From: JBAZBO01 sp041671425 | Lineage (GTDB): Bacteria; Patescibacteriota; WWE3; UBA101185; UBA10185 | Direction of reading: 5' to 3' | Length of the DNA: 24,041 nucleotides | NCBI GenBank assembly: GCA_041671425.1 | Contig: JBAZBO010000006.1 | Coordinates: 1 to 24,041 of the forward strand | Shown here: positions 1-6,728 of the stretch, piece by piece | Layout: each line of letters begins with the position of its first letter | Numbering within the stretch: position 1 is the first letter of the stretch | Made by a program: the position numbers and the translations under genes | Notes under the pieces: model-generated | Told to the model about the DNA's origin: nothing | The model's input: only the letters and a program-made list of their open reading frames with translations | Databases searched by the model: none

Positions 1-238
1 AAAGAGGCACTCCGGTCACAGATTTGGAAGTGGGATTTCTAAAACCACCCATGGTAGGCAGCTGTTTATACATAGGAGTCTGGCCACCCTCAAAGCCAAG
101 GCTAACCTTACCTCTTGCCTTCTGGCCCTTCTGGCCACTACCAGTAGTGTGTCCACCCTTCATACTTCCATAACCAAGCCCTCGTCTTTTTCCCCTTTTC
201 TTGTTCCCTTTTATCTTTTCTAGTTTAGAAAGTTCCAT
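1..238 (-). CDS. rplO: 50S ribosomal protein L15 (uL15), C-terminus cut by window edge
   Basis: Large-subunit protein that binds 23S rRNA late in assembly. The 79 codons visible from the ATG at 238 give an N-terminus MELSKLEKIKGNKKRGKRRG, then the Gly/Lys/Arg-rich L15 signature GSGQKGQKARG and FEGGQTPMYKQLP. The frame is open to base 1, so roughly the C-terminal half lies outside. It starts one base after the TGA of rpsE, so the two are translationally coupled. In most bacteria rpmD (uL30) sits between rpsE and rplO; here there is no room for it. No strong Shine-Dalgarno is seen upstream. Confidence 0.96.
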   Translation of the reverse strand, partial: MELSKLEKIKGNKKRGKRRGLGYGSMKGGHTTGSGQKGQKARGKVSLGFEGGQTPMYKQLPTMGGFRNPTSKSVTGVPL

Positions 239-239
239 A

Positions 240-689
240 TCACTCCTTCAATTTCTTCAAAGCATCGATAGTACAGACAACATTACACTGTTTATTGCTG
301 GACCCAAGCATCTTCGATGATACATCCTTGATACCCACTAGTTCCACAACACTTCTGACAGCACCACCAGCAATGATACCCGAACCTTCTGGAGCCGGTT
401 TCAAAAGAACCTCAGCCGCTTTGTACTTTGCCATTACTTCGTGCGATATGGTGCCCTCATGAAGCTTAATAGATATAAGATTGGCTTTTGCTTTTTCTAT
501 AGCCTTTCTCACACTCTCAGCTACGTCCATAGCTGCACCTAAACCCAAACCTACTTTACCCTGTTTATTCCCAACCACAACTAGTGCAGTAAAATGGATG
601 CTATTTCCACCACGGGTTTTCTTAGAAACCCTTTTGATCTCTATAACCTTTTCTTCAAATTCTTTTGCGGCTACGAATCCATCTTGCAT
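240..689 (-). CDS. rpsE: 30S ribosomal protein S5 (uS5)
   Basis: Small-subunit protein at the mRNA entry and decoding region, important for fidelity. The N-terminal dsRBD-like half carries EIKRVSKKTRGG and FTALVVVGNKQGKVGLGLG, and the C-terminal half carries EGSGIIAGGAVRSVVELVGI, all classic S5. I chose the ATG at 689 (149 aa): it lies one base after the rplR stop, and 12 residues then precede EKVIEIKRVS, as in E. coli S5. A longer in-frame start at 722 (160 aa) would overlap rplR by 32 nt and is the alternative. The gene ends with TGA, which argues for the standard bacterial code. C-terminal tail is short compared with E. coli (167 aa). Confidence 0.95.
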   Translation of the reverse strand: MQDGFVAAKEFEEKVIEIKRVSKKTRGGNSIHFTALVVVGNKQGKVGLGLGAAMDVAESVRKAIEKAKANLISIKLHEGTISHEVMAKYKAAEVLLKPAPEGSGIIAGGAVRSVVELVGIKDVSSKMLGSSNKQCNVVCTIDALKKLKE

Positions 690-690
690 G

Positions 691-1047
691 TTAGAAAACC
701 AACCCTTCTTCTCTGGCACCATCGGCCAAACTTTTTACTCTTCCGTGATAATTATATGAACCTCTGTCAAAAACCACCTTGTCTATCTTCTTTGCCTTAG
801 CTCTTCTTGCCAATTCTCTACCTACCTCCAAAGCTGCGGCAGTCCTAGTCTTTTTCTCATGAAGCTTTTTCACCACATCATCTACAGTAACAAGCGTTTT
901 TCCACTCTCATCATCAATTATCTGAGCGTAGATATATTTCAATGACCTAAAGACGGAGAGACGCGGTTTTGCAGAGATACCAAAGACCTTCTTGCGCACT
1001 CTTAGTTTTCTCTTATCTTTGTTGTTTCTCAATATAACTTTGTTCAT
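691..1047 (-). CDS. rplR: 50S ribosomal protein L18 (uL18)
   Basis: Binds 5S rRNA together with L5 and anchors it in the central protuberance. At 118 aa it matches the usual length. It begins with the basic stretch RNNKDKRKLRVRKKVFG, followed by KPRLSVFRSLKYIYAQIIDD, and ends with the conserved FDRGSYNYHGRVKSLADGAREEGLVF region, which contains the family's Gly-rich C-terminal motif. An AAAGG lies about 9 bases upstream of the ATG. It lies 4 nt downstream of rplF and 1 nt upstream of the preferred rpsE start, inside the spc-type gene order rplF-rplR-rpsE. Confidence 0.97.
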   Translation of the reverse strand: MNKVILRNNKDKRKLRVRKKVFGISAKPRLSVFRSLKYIYAQIIDDESGKTLVTVDDVVKKLHEKKTRTAAALEVGRELARRAKAKKIDKVVFDRGSYNYHGRVKSLADGAREEGLVF

Positions 1048-1051
1048 ATCT

Positions 1052-1591
1052 TTAAACCTTTCCCGACTTCCCAGATTTTCTTCTGATCACTTCGTTTTCG
1101 TATTGGATCCCTTTTCCCTTATAAGGTTCGGGACCTCTTATATCTCTAACTTTGGCCGCAGTCAAACCTACTAAATTCTTGTCCGCTCCGGTGATGATCA
1201 AGGTCTGATTATCCTCAACGGCTATTTTGATACCCTGTGGAGGATCAAAATCTATCTGATGTGAATAGCCAATGGCCATGGAAACACCGTTGCCTTTCTG
1301 CGAGGCTCGGTACCCCACACCTACTATCTTAAGTCTTTTTTCAAATCCTTTGGTCACACCGTCTATCATATTTGAGACCAAAGCCCTAGCCAAACCCCAA
1401 TAGGCATCTGATTCATCTGTCTGTACCTCTTCTGTAAACATCACCTCTTTGTCCTTAACAGAAGCTTTTATCTCAGGCCTAATGACAGTAGTCAATTCTC
1501 CTTTAGGACCTTTGACCATTACCTTTGCACCGTCTATAGTAACGGTGGCATCCTCAGGTATTAAAATGGAAGCCCTACCAATTCTTGACAT
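1052..1591 (-). CDS. rplF: 50S ribosomal protein L6 (uL6)
   Basis: Large-subunit protein near the sarcin-ricin loop and the factor-binding site. The 179 aa sequence has the two tandem L6 domains: an N-terminal one beginning MSRIGRASILIPEDATVTID with VKGPKGEL, and a C-terminal one with VGVGYRASQKGNGVSMAIGY and the signature near the end, DIRGPEPYKGKGIQYENE. The length is normal. It starts one base after the rpsH stop, indicating translational coupling. Gene order rpsH-rplF-rplR is the standard spc order. Confidence 0.98.
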   Translation of the reverse strand: MSRIGRASILIPEDATVTIDGAKVMVKGPKGELTTVIRPEIKASVKDKEVMFTEEVQTDESDAYWGLARALVSNMIDGVTKGFEKRLKIVGVGYRASQKGNGVSMAIGYSHQIDFDPPQGIKIAVEDNQTLIITGADKNLVGLTAAKVRDIRGPEPYKGKGIQYENEVIRRKSGKSGKV

Positions 1592-1592
1592 A

Positions 1593-1985
1593 TCAATACA
1601 CCTTACAAATAACTTCTCCGCCTAGCTTTTTCTTCTTAGCATCTTCAGCCGCCATCACACCTCTAGAGGTGGAAATGACAGAAACACCTCTTCTTCCACG
1701 TACCAATTTCAAATCAGCACTACCCTTGTACATTCTGCTACCAGGCTTGGACATCCTTATCACCTCGGTTATCAAAGGAAGACCATCCTCATAAGCAATG
1801 TCCAGATGAATCCTCTTAAAGCTAGAATCCTTATCCTTAAAAACCTTCAGTCCTGATAAGAATTTCCTATCCTCCAATACCTTGGCGACAGCTTCGCACT
1901 CGTTCGAGTGTGTAACCTCAACATAAGGTTTCTTGGCCATACAGGCATTCTTTATGCTACTTAGCATGTTAGACAATAAATCCAT
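1593..1985 (-). CDS. rpsH: 30S ribosomal protein S8 (uS8)
   Basis: Primary 16S rRNA binder (central domain, helix 21) and, in E. coli, the translational repressor of the spc operon. The 130 aa protein starts MDLLSNMLSSIKNACMAKK, has LITEVIRMSKPGSRMYKG in the middle and the C-terminal signature GVSVISTSRGVMAAEDAKKKKLGGE. The conserved STSRG motif that contacts rRNA is intact. Length equals the family norm. Four nucleotides separate it from rpsN. Whether it autoregulates this operon cannot be told from the sequence; I see no obvious S8-binding mimic. Confidence 0.98.
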   Translation of the reverse strand: MDLLSNMLSSIKNACMAKKPYVEVTHSNECEAVAKVLEDRKFLSGLKVFKDKDSSFKRIHLDIAYEDGLPLITEVIRMSKPGSRMYKGSADLKLVRGRRGVSVISTSRGVMAAEDAKKKKLGGEVICKVY

Positions 1986-1989
1986 AAGC

Positions 1990-2175
1990 TTACCAACTAG
2001 CCTTTCTCACCCCTGGGATCTCTCCCTTGTGGGCTAATTCTCTAAAACACTTCCTACAGATCTCGAACCTACCAATATAACCCCTGGGACTACCACAAAT
2101 CCTGCAACGATGGTACGCGCGTACTCCAAATTTCGGTTTCCTGCTGTGTTTTTCTATCAGTGCTTTCTTTGCCAT
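1990..2175 (-). CDS. rpsN: 30S ribosomal protein S14 type Z (uS14, zinc form)
   Basis: Small-subunit head protein. The 61-residue length and two CxxC pairs (C24, C27, C40, C43) identify the short zinc-binding form found in Gram-positives, Thermus and many CPR genomes, as opposed to the ~100-residue zinc-free form of E. coli. The sequence contains CRICGSPRGYIGRFEICRKC and the terminal GEIPGVRKASW motif. It starts one base downstream of the rplE stop and ends 4 nt before rpsH. No paralogue is visible in this window. Confidence 0.97.
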   Translation of the reverse strand: MAKKALIEKHSRKPKFGVRAYHRCRICGSPRGYIGRFEICRKCFRELAHKGEIPGVRKASW

Positions 2176-2176
2176 A

Positions 2177-2719
2177 TTATTCTGCTAAAGGTAAACCTAG
2201 ATACTTCATGAGAGCTTTGTTCTTTTCAAGATCCTTGTGGTTAGTGACCAAGGTGATCTGCATACTTCTTATACCTTTGGTCTTATTAGGATTGACCTCG
2301 GGAAATATCGTATGCTCTCTGACACCAATGGAATAGTTACCACCATTGTCAAACGCTGTCGGTTTCAATCCTCTGAAATCCCTAACCCTGGGGAGAACCA
2401 CGCTTATCATCTTGTCCAGGAACGCCCACATTCTATCACTTCTCAAGGTCACAGCAACACCCACAACATCATTCTTCCTTATCTTAAAACCCGATTCTGA
2501 TTTCTTTGCCTTCGTAACATGAGGTTTCTGACCTGTTATCTCCGACATTTCCTGTATGAAATATTCAAAGGCTTCCCTATTCTCTCTGAAACTTCCAACA
2601 CCCGCATTTATCACTATCTTGGAAAGCTTGGGAACTTCCATAGCATTGGCTATACTAAAGTCCTTCTTCATCGCGGGTATTACCACTTTTTGGTATTTTT
2701 CGTAAAGTCTGTTCTTCAT
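2177..2719 (-). CDS. rplE: 50S ribosomal protein L5 (uL5)
   Basis: 5S rRNA-binding protein of the central protuberance that also contacts P-site tRNA and the S13 bridge. At 180 aa it is the standard length. Recognisable blocks are KLSKIVINAGVGSFRENREA, the TGQKPHVTKAKKSESGFKIRK region, VTLRSDRMWAFLDKMISVVLPRVRDFRG and the C-terminal HTIFPEVNPNKTKGIRSMQITL. It follows rplX by 3 nt and precedes rpsN by 1 nt. Nothing unusual in the sequence. Confidence 0.98.
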   Translation of the reverse strand: MKNRLYEKYQKVVIPAMKKDFSIANAMEVPKLSKIVINAGVGSFRENREAFEYFIQEMSEITGQKPHVTKAKKSESGFKIRKNDVVGVAVTLRSDRMWAFLDKMISVVLPRVRDFRGLKPTAFDNGGNYSIGVREHTIFPEVNPNKTKGIRSMQITLVTNHKDLEKNKALMKYLGLPLAE

Positions 2720-2722
2720 ATC

Positions 2723-3043
2723 TTATTTCTTCTTAACCTCCAAGACATCCTCAGTTTCTCTTGATATCCTATGCTTCTTATTATCCACAACCTTATAACC
2801 TATCCTCACAGTTTTTGCAGCCTTTTCATCCCAATACATCACGTTAGATACACTTATCGGTTTCTCGATGTTCACAATTCCGCCTTCTTTGGAAACAACT
2901 CCAGGCTTAACGTGCCTTTTCACAATATTTATACCTTCTACCAAAACTCTATTCGTTTTTTCAAACACCTGCACAACAGATCCCGTCTTTCCTCTGTCCT
3001 TGCCGGTTATTATTTTCACTTTGTCACCTTTTCTTATCTTCAT
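2723..3043 (-). CDS. rplX: 50S ribosomal protein L24 (uL24)
   Basis: Assembly-initiator protein bound near the exit tunnel. Contains the N-terminal KOW motif (KIRKGDKVKIITGKDRGKTG), then VEGINIVKRHVKP and GGIVNIEKPISVSNVM, typical of L24. The start is decided by the upstream sequence: AAGGAGG at 3057-3051 is 7 nt from the ATG at 3043, whereas the upstream ATG at 3049 sits only 1 nt from it. The 3043 start also makes a TAATG junction with the end of rplN. The resulting protein is 106 aa with a lysine-rich tail. Confidence 0.97.
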   Translation of the reverse strand: MKIRKGDKVKIITGKDRGKTGSVVQVFEKTNRVLVEGINIVKRHVKPGVVSKEGGIVNIEKPISVSNVMYWDEKAAKTVRIGYKVVDNKKHRISRETEDVLEVKKK

Positions 3044-3411
3044 TACCATACCTCCTTAGCCAACGAGATTATCTTCATATAACCGGCCTCTCTGAGCTCT
3101 CTAGCCACCGGAACAAACACACGTGTACCTACCATTGTCTTATCGGGGTTGACCACAACAGCCGCATTATCATCAAATCTTATGTAGCTTCCATCTTTCC
3201 TGCGCATTTCCTTTTTTGATCTAACTATTACAGCTTTAACAACTGAATGATCTTTAACTGTACCGGTAGAAGAAGCACCATACACCGAGGCGGTTACCAT
3301 ATCTCCTACCTGAGCAAACCTTCTCCTGGAGTCACCGGGAATCCCAATAAGCTTCAGGGTTTTAGCGCCGGAATTATCGGCGGGTTTTAGCACTGCCCCA
3401 ACAGGTATCAT
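3043..3411 (-). CDS. rplN: 50S ribosomal protein L14 (uL14)
   Basis: Intersubunit-face protein contacting L19 and 16S rRNA, and the docking site of RsfS-type silencing factors in other bacteria. The 122 aa protein starts MIPVGAVLKPADNSGAKTLK and has the signature GDMVTASVYGAS, then VVKAVIVRSKKEMRRKDGSYIRFDDNAAV and GTRVFVPVARELREAGYMKI. Length is normal. Its TAA overlaps the ATG of rplX by one base (TAATG), and it starts directly after the rpsQ TAA, so coupling is tight on both sides. Confidence 0.98.
   Translation of the reverse strand: MIPVGAVLKPADNSGAKTLKLIGIPGDSRRRFAQVGDMVTASVYGASSTGTVKDHSVVKAVIVRSKKEMRRKDGSYIRFDDNAAVVVNPDKTMVGTRVFVPVARELREAGYMKIISLAKEVW
3051..3057 (-). promoter_or_regulatory. 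Shine-Dalgarno site that sets the rplX start
   Basis: AAGGAGG on the minus strand, the best ribosome-binding site in the ribosomal operon. Its 7-nt spacing selects the ATG at 3043 over the one at 3049. It lies within the last codons of rplN, so it is exposed when ribosomes finish rplN. Confidence 0.85.
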
Positions 3412-3654
3412 TTACTTGTCCTCCTTCTTAACTTCTATTACCTTCCAGGAGGTTTCCTTGCTGTATGGCTTACATTCCTCTATCCTTACCCAATCTCCCT
3501 CGTGTGCACCCATCTCATCCCTGGCTTTGAACCTTTTAGTGTTCCTCATAGTTTTGTTATATATTCGATGTCTCTTGGGAATATCTACAGCCACAACAAC
3601 CGTTTTCTCCATTTTGTCGGAAACTACTGTTCCCTCGAATATCCTTTTACTCAT
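3412..3654 (-). CDS. rpsQ: 30S ribosomal protein S17 (uS17)
   Basis: Primary 16S rRNA 5'-domain binder with an OB fold. The 80 aa protein reads MSKRIFEGTVVSDKMEKTVV and contains the S17 core VVVAVDIPKRHRIYNKTMRNTKRFKARDE with GDWVRIEECKPYSKETSWKV. Length is typical. Its ATG overlaps the end of rpmC by 8 nt and its TAA is directly followed by the rplN ATG. Standard order rpmC-rpsQ-rplN. Confidence 0.98.
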   Translation of the reverse strand: MSKRIFEGTVVSDKMEKTVVVAVDIPKRHRIYNKTMRNTKRFKARDEMGAHEGDWVRIEECKPYSKETSWKVIEVKKEDK

Positions 3655-3859
3655 TCTTTTCCTTCCTGGCCAAAATTCTCTTCTCGTTCAGAACAGTGGC
3701 TATTCTAGCATAATCTTTCTTCATATTTCTTAGTTTAGTGATATTCTTCTCTTTACCCTTTATGATCTCTCGGGCAAATTTCTCAACATCGCTTCTCACC
3801 TTTACAAGCTCTTTTTCAATTTCATTTTCAGTTTTGGTTCTCAGTTCTTCTAGATTCAT
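3647..3859 (-). CDS. rpmC: 50S ribosomal protein L29 (uL29)
   Basis: Small two-helix protein at the tunnel exit next to L23, where SRP and trigger factor dock. I chose the ATG at 3859 (70 aa, starting MNLEELRTKTENEIEKELVK) because it follows the rplP TAA by one base and aligns with the usual L29 start. The upstream in-frame start at 3877 is a TTG and would overlap rplP. The family pattern is the helix LRTKTENEIEKEL, the basic loop and the second helix NMKKDYARIATVLNEKR. It overlaps rpsQ by 8 nt at its 3' end. Confidence 0.94.
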   Translation of the reverse strand: MNLEELRTKTENEIEKELVKVRSDVEKFAREIIKGKEKNITKLRNMKKDYARIATVLNEKRILARKEKNE

Positions 3860-3860
3860 A

Positions 3861-4268
3861 TTATTCTGCAATGACAAATTTTGTTCTTATAGGCAACTTA
3901 TCAGTAGCTTTTTCAAATGCCTCTCTTGCAACACTCTCGGTAACCCCCTCCAACTCGAATAGAACCTTTCCTGGTTTAATGACGGCTGAAAAATGATCGG
4001 GCGGCGCCTTACCACTACCCATTCTTGTTTCATTAGGTTTTTTCGAAACGGATTTGTCTGGGAAAATTCGGATCCATAGCTTGCCACTTCTCTTGGTTTC
4101 ATGTGAAATAGCCTTTCTTGCGGCCTCTATCTGCCTTGATGTGAGCAACCCTCTATCCAAAGCCTTAAGTCCAAAACTACCGAAAGCTACTGTGGAGCCA
4201 CGCGTAGCCAAGCCCTTGTTCGAGCCCCTCATGTGCTTCCTGTATTTTAGTCTTTTAGGCATCAACAT
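3861..4268 (-). CDS. rplP: 50S ribosomal protein L16 (uL16)
   Basis: Binds near the A site and 5S rRNA region of the large subunit and helps organise the peptidyl-transferase centre. The 135 aa protein starts MLMPKRLKYRKHMRGSNKGL and has the signatures FGSFGLKALDRGLLTSRQIEAARKAI, KLWIRIFPDKSVSKKPNETRMGSGK and VIKPGKVLFELEGV. A GGAG in the end of rpsC lies 8 nt upstream of the ATG at 4268, which supports this start over the second Met at 4262. Length is normal. Confidence 0.98.
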   Translation of the reverse strand: MLMPKRLKYRKHMRGSNKGLATRGSTVAFGSFGLKALDRGLLTSRQIEAARKAISHETKRSGKLWIRIFPDKSVSKKPNETRMGSGKAPPDHFSAVIKPGKVLFELEGVTESVAREAFEKATDKLPIRTKFVIAE

Positions 4269-4270
4269 AG

Positions 4271-4903
4271 TTAAAGCTCCAATTCACCTTTATAAACCCA
4301 CACTTTTATACCAACCGTGCCATATAGCATCTGGCAATGAAGCTGAGCATAATCTATATCGGCCCTTAGTGTCTGTGCAGGAATAGAACCTTCAGAAAAG
4401 TTTTCAACTCTACTTATGGTATTACCGCCGCTTAGAAGTCCAGAGAGTTTGATCTTAATGCCCTTTGCACCCTTGTCCATGGCACTTCTCACTGCTCCCT
4501 TAGCAACTCTTCTGTAGGGCATCCTCCTTTTAAGCTGCCTGGCAATATAGTCAGCTATCAACTGAGCCTCTACTTCAGGTACTTTTACCTCAACCGCCGT
4601 GATCTTGATCTTAGAAGCCGTCAATTTCTTAAGTTGCTTTTCTACTTCCTCTATCCCTGTGCCCCCTCTACCTATCACAATACCTGGCTTGGAAACCCTT
4701 ACCGTAATACTGATCTCGTTTAGATTTCTATCTATCTGCACATCCTTCAATCCTGCAGTAGAAAACTTGTCGACTAGGAACTTACGTATCTTGAAATCCT
4801 CTATAAGATTATTTGCAAAGGAGGACTTCCCCGAGAACCATCGGGATTTCCAGTCTGTCGTTATACCTAATCTAAACCCGTAGGGGTGTATCTTCTGACC
4901 CAT
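4271..4903 (-). CDS. rpsC: 30S ribosomal protein S3 (uS3)
   Basis: Forms the mRNA entry tunnel with S4 and S5 and contributes to helicase activity. The 210 aa protein starts MGQKIHPYGFRLGITTDWKS, the universal S3 N-terminus. It has the KH-type RNA-binding motif VSKPGIVIGRGGTGIEEVEK around residues 72-91 and the C-terminal domain with RQLKRRMPYRRVAKGAVRSAM and GAKGIKIKLSGLLSGG. It ends soon after the core, slightly shorter than E. coli (233 aa). An AAGG 5 nt upstream of the ATG is the likely Shine-Dalgarno. One base separates it from rplV. Confidence 0.98.
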   Translation of the reverse strand: MGQKIHPYGFRLGITTDWKSRWFSGKSSFANNLIEDFKIRKFLVDKFSTAGLKDVQIDRNLNEISITVRVSKPGIVIGRGGTGIEEVEKQLKKLTASKIKITAVEVKVPEVEAQLIADYIARQLKRRMPYRRVAKGAVRSAMDKGAKGIKIKLSGLLSGGNTISRVENFSEGSIPAQTLRADIDYAQLHCQMLYGTVGIKVWVYKGELEL

Positions 4904-4904
4904 G

Positions 4905-5255
4905 TTAACCTTGTTTCCTTTCAGATAAACCTACAATTATATGGCTTGTTCGTTTCAAAATAGGGCTGAATCTGCCTCTTGCCCCAAAATTACCTCTTTT
5001 TATGATAGCCCCTGCATTGACCTGCAAATCGTCAATAAACATCTTTACTGGATCTATGTTGTTGTTATTCTTCGCATTGGCTTCAGCCGACTGTATAGTT
5101 TTCAGCAAGATCCTAGCCGCCTTAGAATCATCCAAAGCCAGCAAAGCCTTGGCGTCAAAGGCATCTTTACCCCTGACCAAATTCATCACCGCTCCCATTT
5201 TCTTGGGTGATATCCTGGCAGAACTATGTTTTGCGTATACAGTAGCTTTGTTCAT
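4905..5255 (-). CDS. rplV: 50S ribosomal protein L22 (uL22)
   Basis: Lines the exit-tunnel constriction with L4; its beta-hairpin is a macrolide-resistance site. The 116 aa protein starts MNKATVYAKHSSARISPKKM and has NLVRGKDAFDAKALLALDDSKAA. The hairpin IIKRGNFGARGRFSPILKRTSHI is intact and of ordinary length. It begins 3 nt after the rpsS stop and ends one base before rpsC. Confidence 0.98.
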   Translation of the reverse strand: MNKATVYAKHSSARISPKKMGAVMNLVRGKDAFDAKALLALDDSKAARILLKTIQSAEANAKNNNNIDPVKMFIDDLQVNAGAIIKRGNFGARGRFSPILKRTSHIIVGLSERKQG

Positions 5256-5258
5256 ATT

Positions 5259-5600
5259 TTACTTGGCGGGCTTAACAGGCGGAGTTGCTGAGGCTGCGGC
5301 CGGCGCTGCAGCTCCCACAGTAACTTCACCAACCAAACCTTTGTTTCTGGCATGACCCCTGTATGTCCTAGTAGGAGAGAACTCCCCTAACTTATGGCCA
5401 ACCATAGCTTCTGTGATAAAAACAGGTTTGTGGATCTTGCCATTATGGACTTCCATAGTCAGACCAACCATTTCAGGCATGACTACAGACCTTCTGGACC
5501 AGGTCCTGATAGGCTTTCTGTCACCGGACTCCTTAGCCTTTAATACCTTCTGCATTAATTTTTCGTCCATGTAAGGACCTTTTTTTAGTGATCTTGACAT
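5259..5600 (-). CDS. rpsS: 30S ribosomal protein S19 (uS19) with Ala/Pro-rich C-terminal tail
   Basis: Head protein near the A site that forms a dimer with S13. Residues 1-88 are ordinary S19: MSRSLKKGPYMDEKLMQKVL, TWSRRSVVMPEMVGLTMEVH, FITEAMVGHKLGEFSPTRTYRGHARNKG. E. coli S19 ends about here (92 aa), but this one continues for about 25 residues, rich in Ala, Pro and Val, ending in KPAK, to reach 113 aa. An AGGAG in the last codons of rplB is a good Shine-Dalgarno 7-8 nt before the ATG. The tail sequence is low-complexity and its role is unknown. Confidence 0.97.
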   Translation of the reverse strand: MSRSLKKGPYMDEKLMQKVLKAKESGDRKPIRTWSRRSVVMPEMVGLTMEVHNGKIHKPVFITEAMVGHKLGEFSPTRTYRGHARNKGLVGEVTVGAAAPAAASATPPVKPAK

Positions 5601-5602
5601 TT

Positions 5603-6436
5603 TTATCTCCTCTTCTGCCTTCTACTTACGATAAGTCTATTAGTACTCGTTCTTCTTCTGGTCTTCTTGCCCTTGGTCTTCCAACCCCACGGAGACACAG
5701 GAGCCATACCAACACCATTATCTTTGTAAGAGCCACCGTGCGGATGCTGCCTGGGGTTAGCCACTGCTACACCTCTGACATGGGGTCTATACCCAAGATG
5801 TCTTTTCCTTCCAGCTTTACCTAAGTTCACGCTCCTCAATTCTGAATTGCTTAACCTGCCAAAAGTGGCAAGACAGTCGGCCTGAAACCTGCGGACCTCC
5901 CCGCTCGGGAGCTTGATATTAACATATTTATCCTCCTTGGCCATCACGATCCCCACATTGCCTGCACCTCTTACCATCTGCGCCCCTCTACCTGGTATCA
6001 TCTCAATATTGTGTACTTCGGTTCCCAAGGGCACTATACCAAGCTTGGCGGTACTTCCAACCGAAACCTCGATCTTATCATCTTTTCTTGTAGAAACAAC
6101 CGTCATACCAACCTGCAGACCTTCTGGAACCAGGATGTATCTCTTCTCACCGTCAGCATAGTTCAGAAGAGCGATGTTTGGACCTCTATTTGGATCATAC
6201 TCAATAGCTACAACCTTAGCGGGAATGTCGAATTTATCTCTTTTGAAATCTATGATCCTGTAATACTTCCTTGCACCTCTTTGTCTGTGTCTGCTGGATA
6301 TGGTGCCACCACTCTTGGCAACCGGCCCAACCATCATTTTCACCAATGTCTTCTCAGGGCGCTTTTTTGAAACCATCCTCACGAGGCTTCTTCTTACTCT
6401 TTTGCCTGCACTTGTAGGTCTGTAGTCCTTTAACAT
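5603..6436 (-). CDS. rplB: 50S ribosomal protein L2 (uL2)
   Basis: Core large-subunit protein essential for subunit joining and peptidyl-transferase activity. From the ATG at 6436 it is 277 aa, starting MLKDYRPTSAGKRVRRSLVR, which matches other L2 proteins. It lies one base after the rplW TAA. An upstream in-frame TTG at 6451 would overlap rplW by 14 nt and is less likely. Seen are RKYYRIIDFKRDK, VVAIEYDPNRGPNIALLNYADG, RGAGNVGIVMAKED and the catalytic-centre loop VANPRQHPHGG with its conserved His. The segment after it (GSYKDNGVGMAPVSPWGWKTKGKKTR) departs slightly from the usual GGGEG. Confidence 0.97.
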   Translation of the reverse strand: MLKDYRPTSAGKRVRRSLVRMVSKKRPEKTLVKMMVGPVAKSGGTISSRHRQRGARKYYRIIDFKRDKFDIPAKVVAIEYDPNRGPNIALLNYADGEKRYILVPEGLQVGMTVVSTRKDDKIEVSVGSTAKLGIVPLGTEVHNIEMIPGRGAQMVRGAGNVGIVMAKEDKYVNIKLPSGEVRRFQADCLATFGRLSNSELRSVNLGKAGRKRHLGYRPHVRGVAVANPRQHPHGGSYKDNGVGMAPVSPWGWKTKGKKTRRRTSTNRLIVSRRQKRR

Positions 6437-6437
6437 T

Positions 6438-6728
6438 TTAAGCTTTATCAAAAAGGTCTATTTTCTGACCTTTCTTCAAACTTACTACTATCTTCTTCCA
6501 CTTAGGTGTTCTGGTAAATCTGAATGTTTTGCTTATCCTTACCCTTTTTCCTGGCACAACCGTGACTGTGGCATCCACCCCATCTACATCATAAAGTCTT
6601 TTCAGCTCCCTAATGACAGCCCCTTTCGAGGCGTCAATATCAACCTCAAAAGTATACTTGCCTGTTTCTGAGGCATTCACTGCCTTTTCTGTGACTATTG
6701 GACGTTTTATAAGATTACTTACTCTCAT
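6438..6728 (-). CDS. rplW: 50S ribosomal protein L23 (uL23)
   Basis: Exit-tunnel protein that docks trigger factor and SRP. The 96 aa protein reads MRVSNLIKRPIVTEKAVNAS, then TGKYTFEVDIDASKGAVIRELKRLYDVD and a short C-terminal beta strand. Its first 14 nt overlap the end of rplD. The overlap looks real because AGGAGA within the rplD coding sequence gives a good Shine-Dalgarno 5 nt or so before the ATG at 6728. The C-terminal part with RVRISKTFRFTRTPKWKKI contains the long basic loop. Confidence 0.97.
   Translation of the reverse strand: MRVSNLIKRPIVTEKAVNASETGKYTFEVDIDASKGAVIRELKRLYDVDGVDATVTVVPGKRVRISKTFRFTRTPKWKKIVVSLKKGQKIDLFDKA

Noticed and set aside
240..242. UGA recoding (codes 4 or 25) as in some CPR lineages
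   Set aside because: TGA ends rpsE, secA and the membrane-TPR gene at their natural ends, and no in-frame TGA interrupts a conserved protein.
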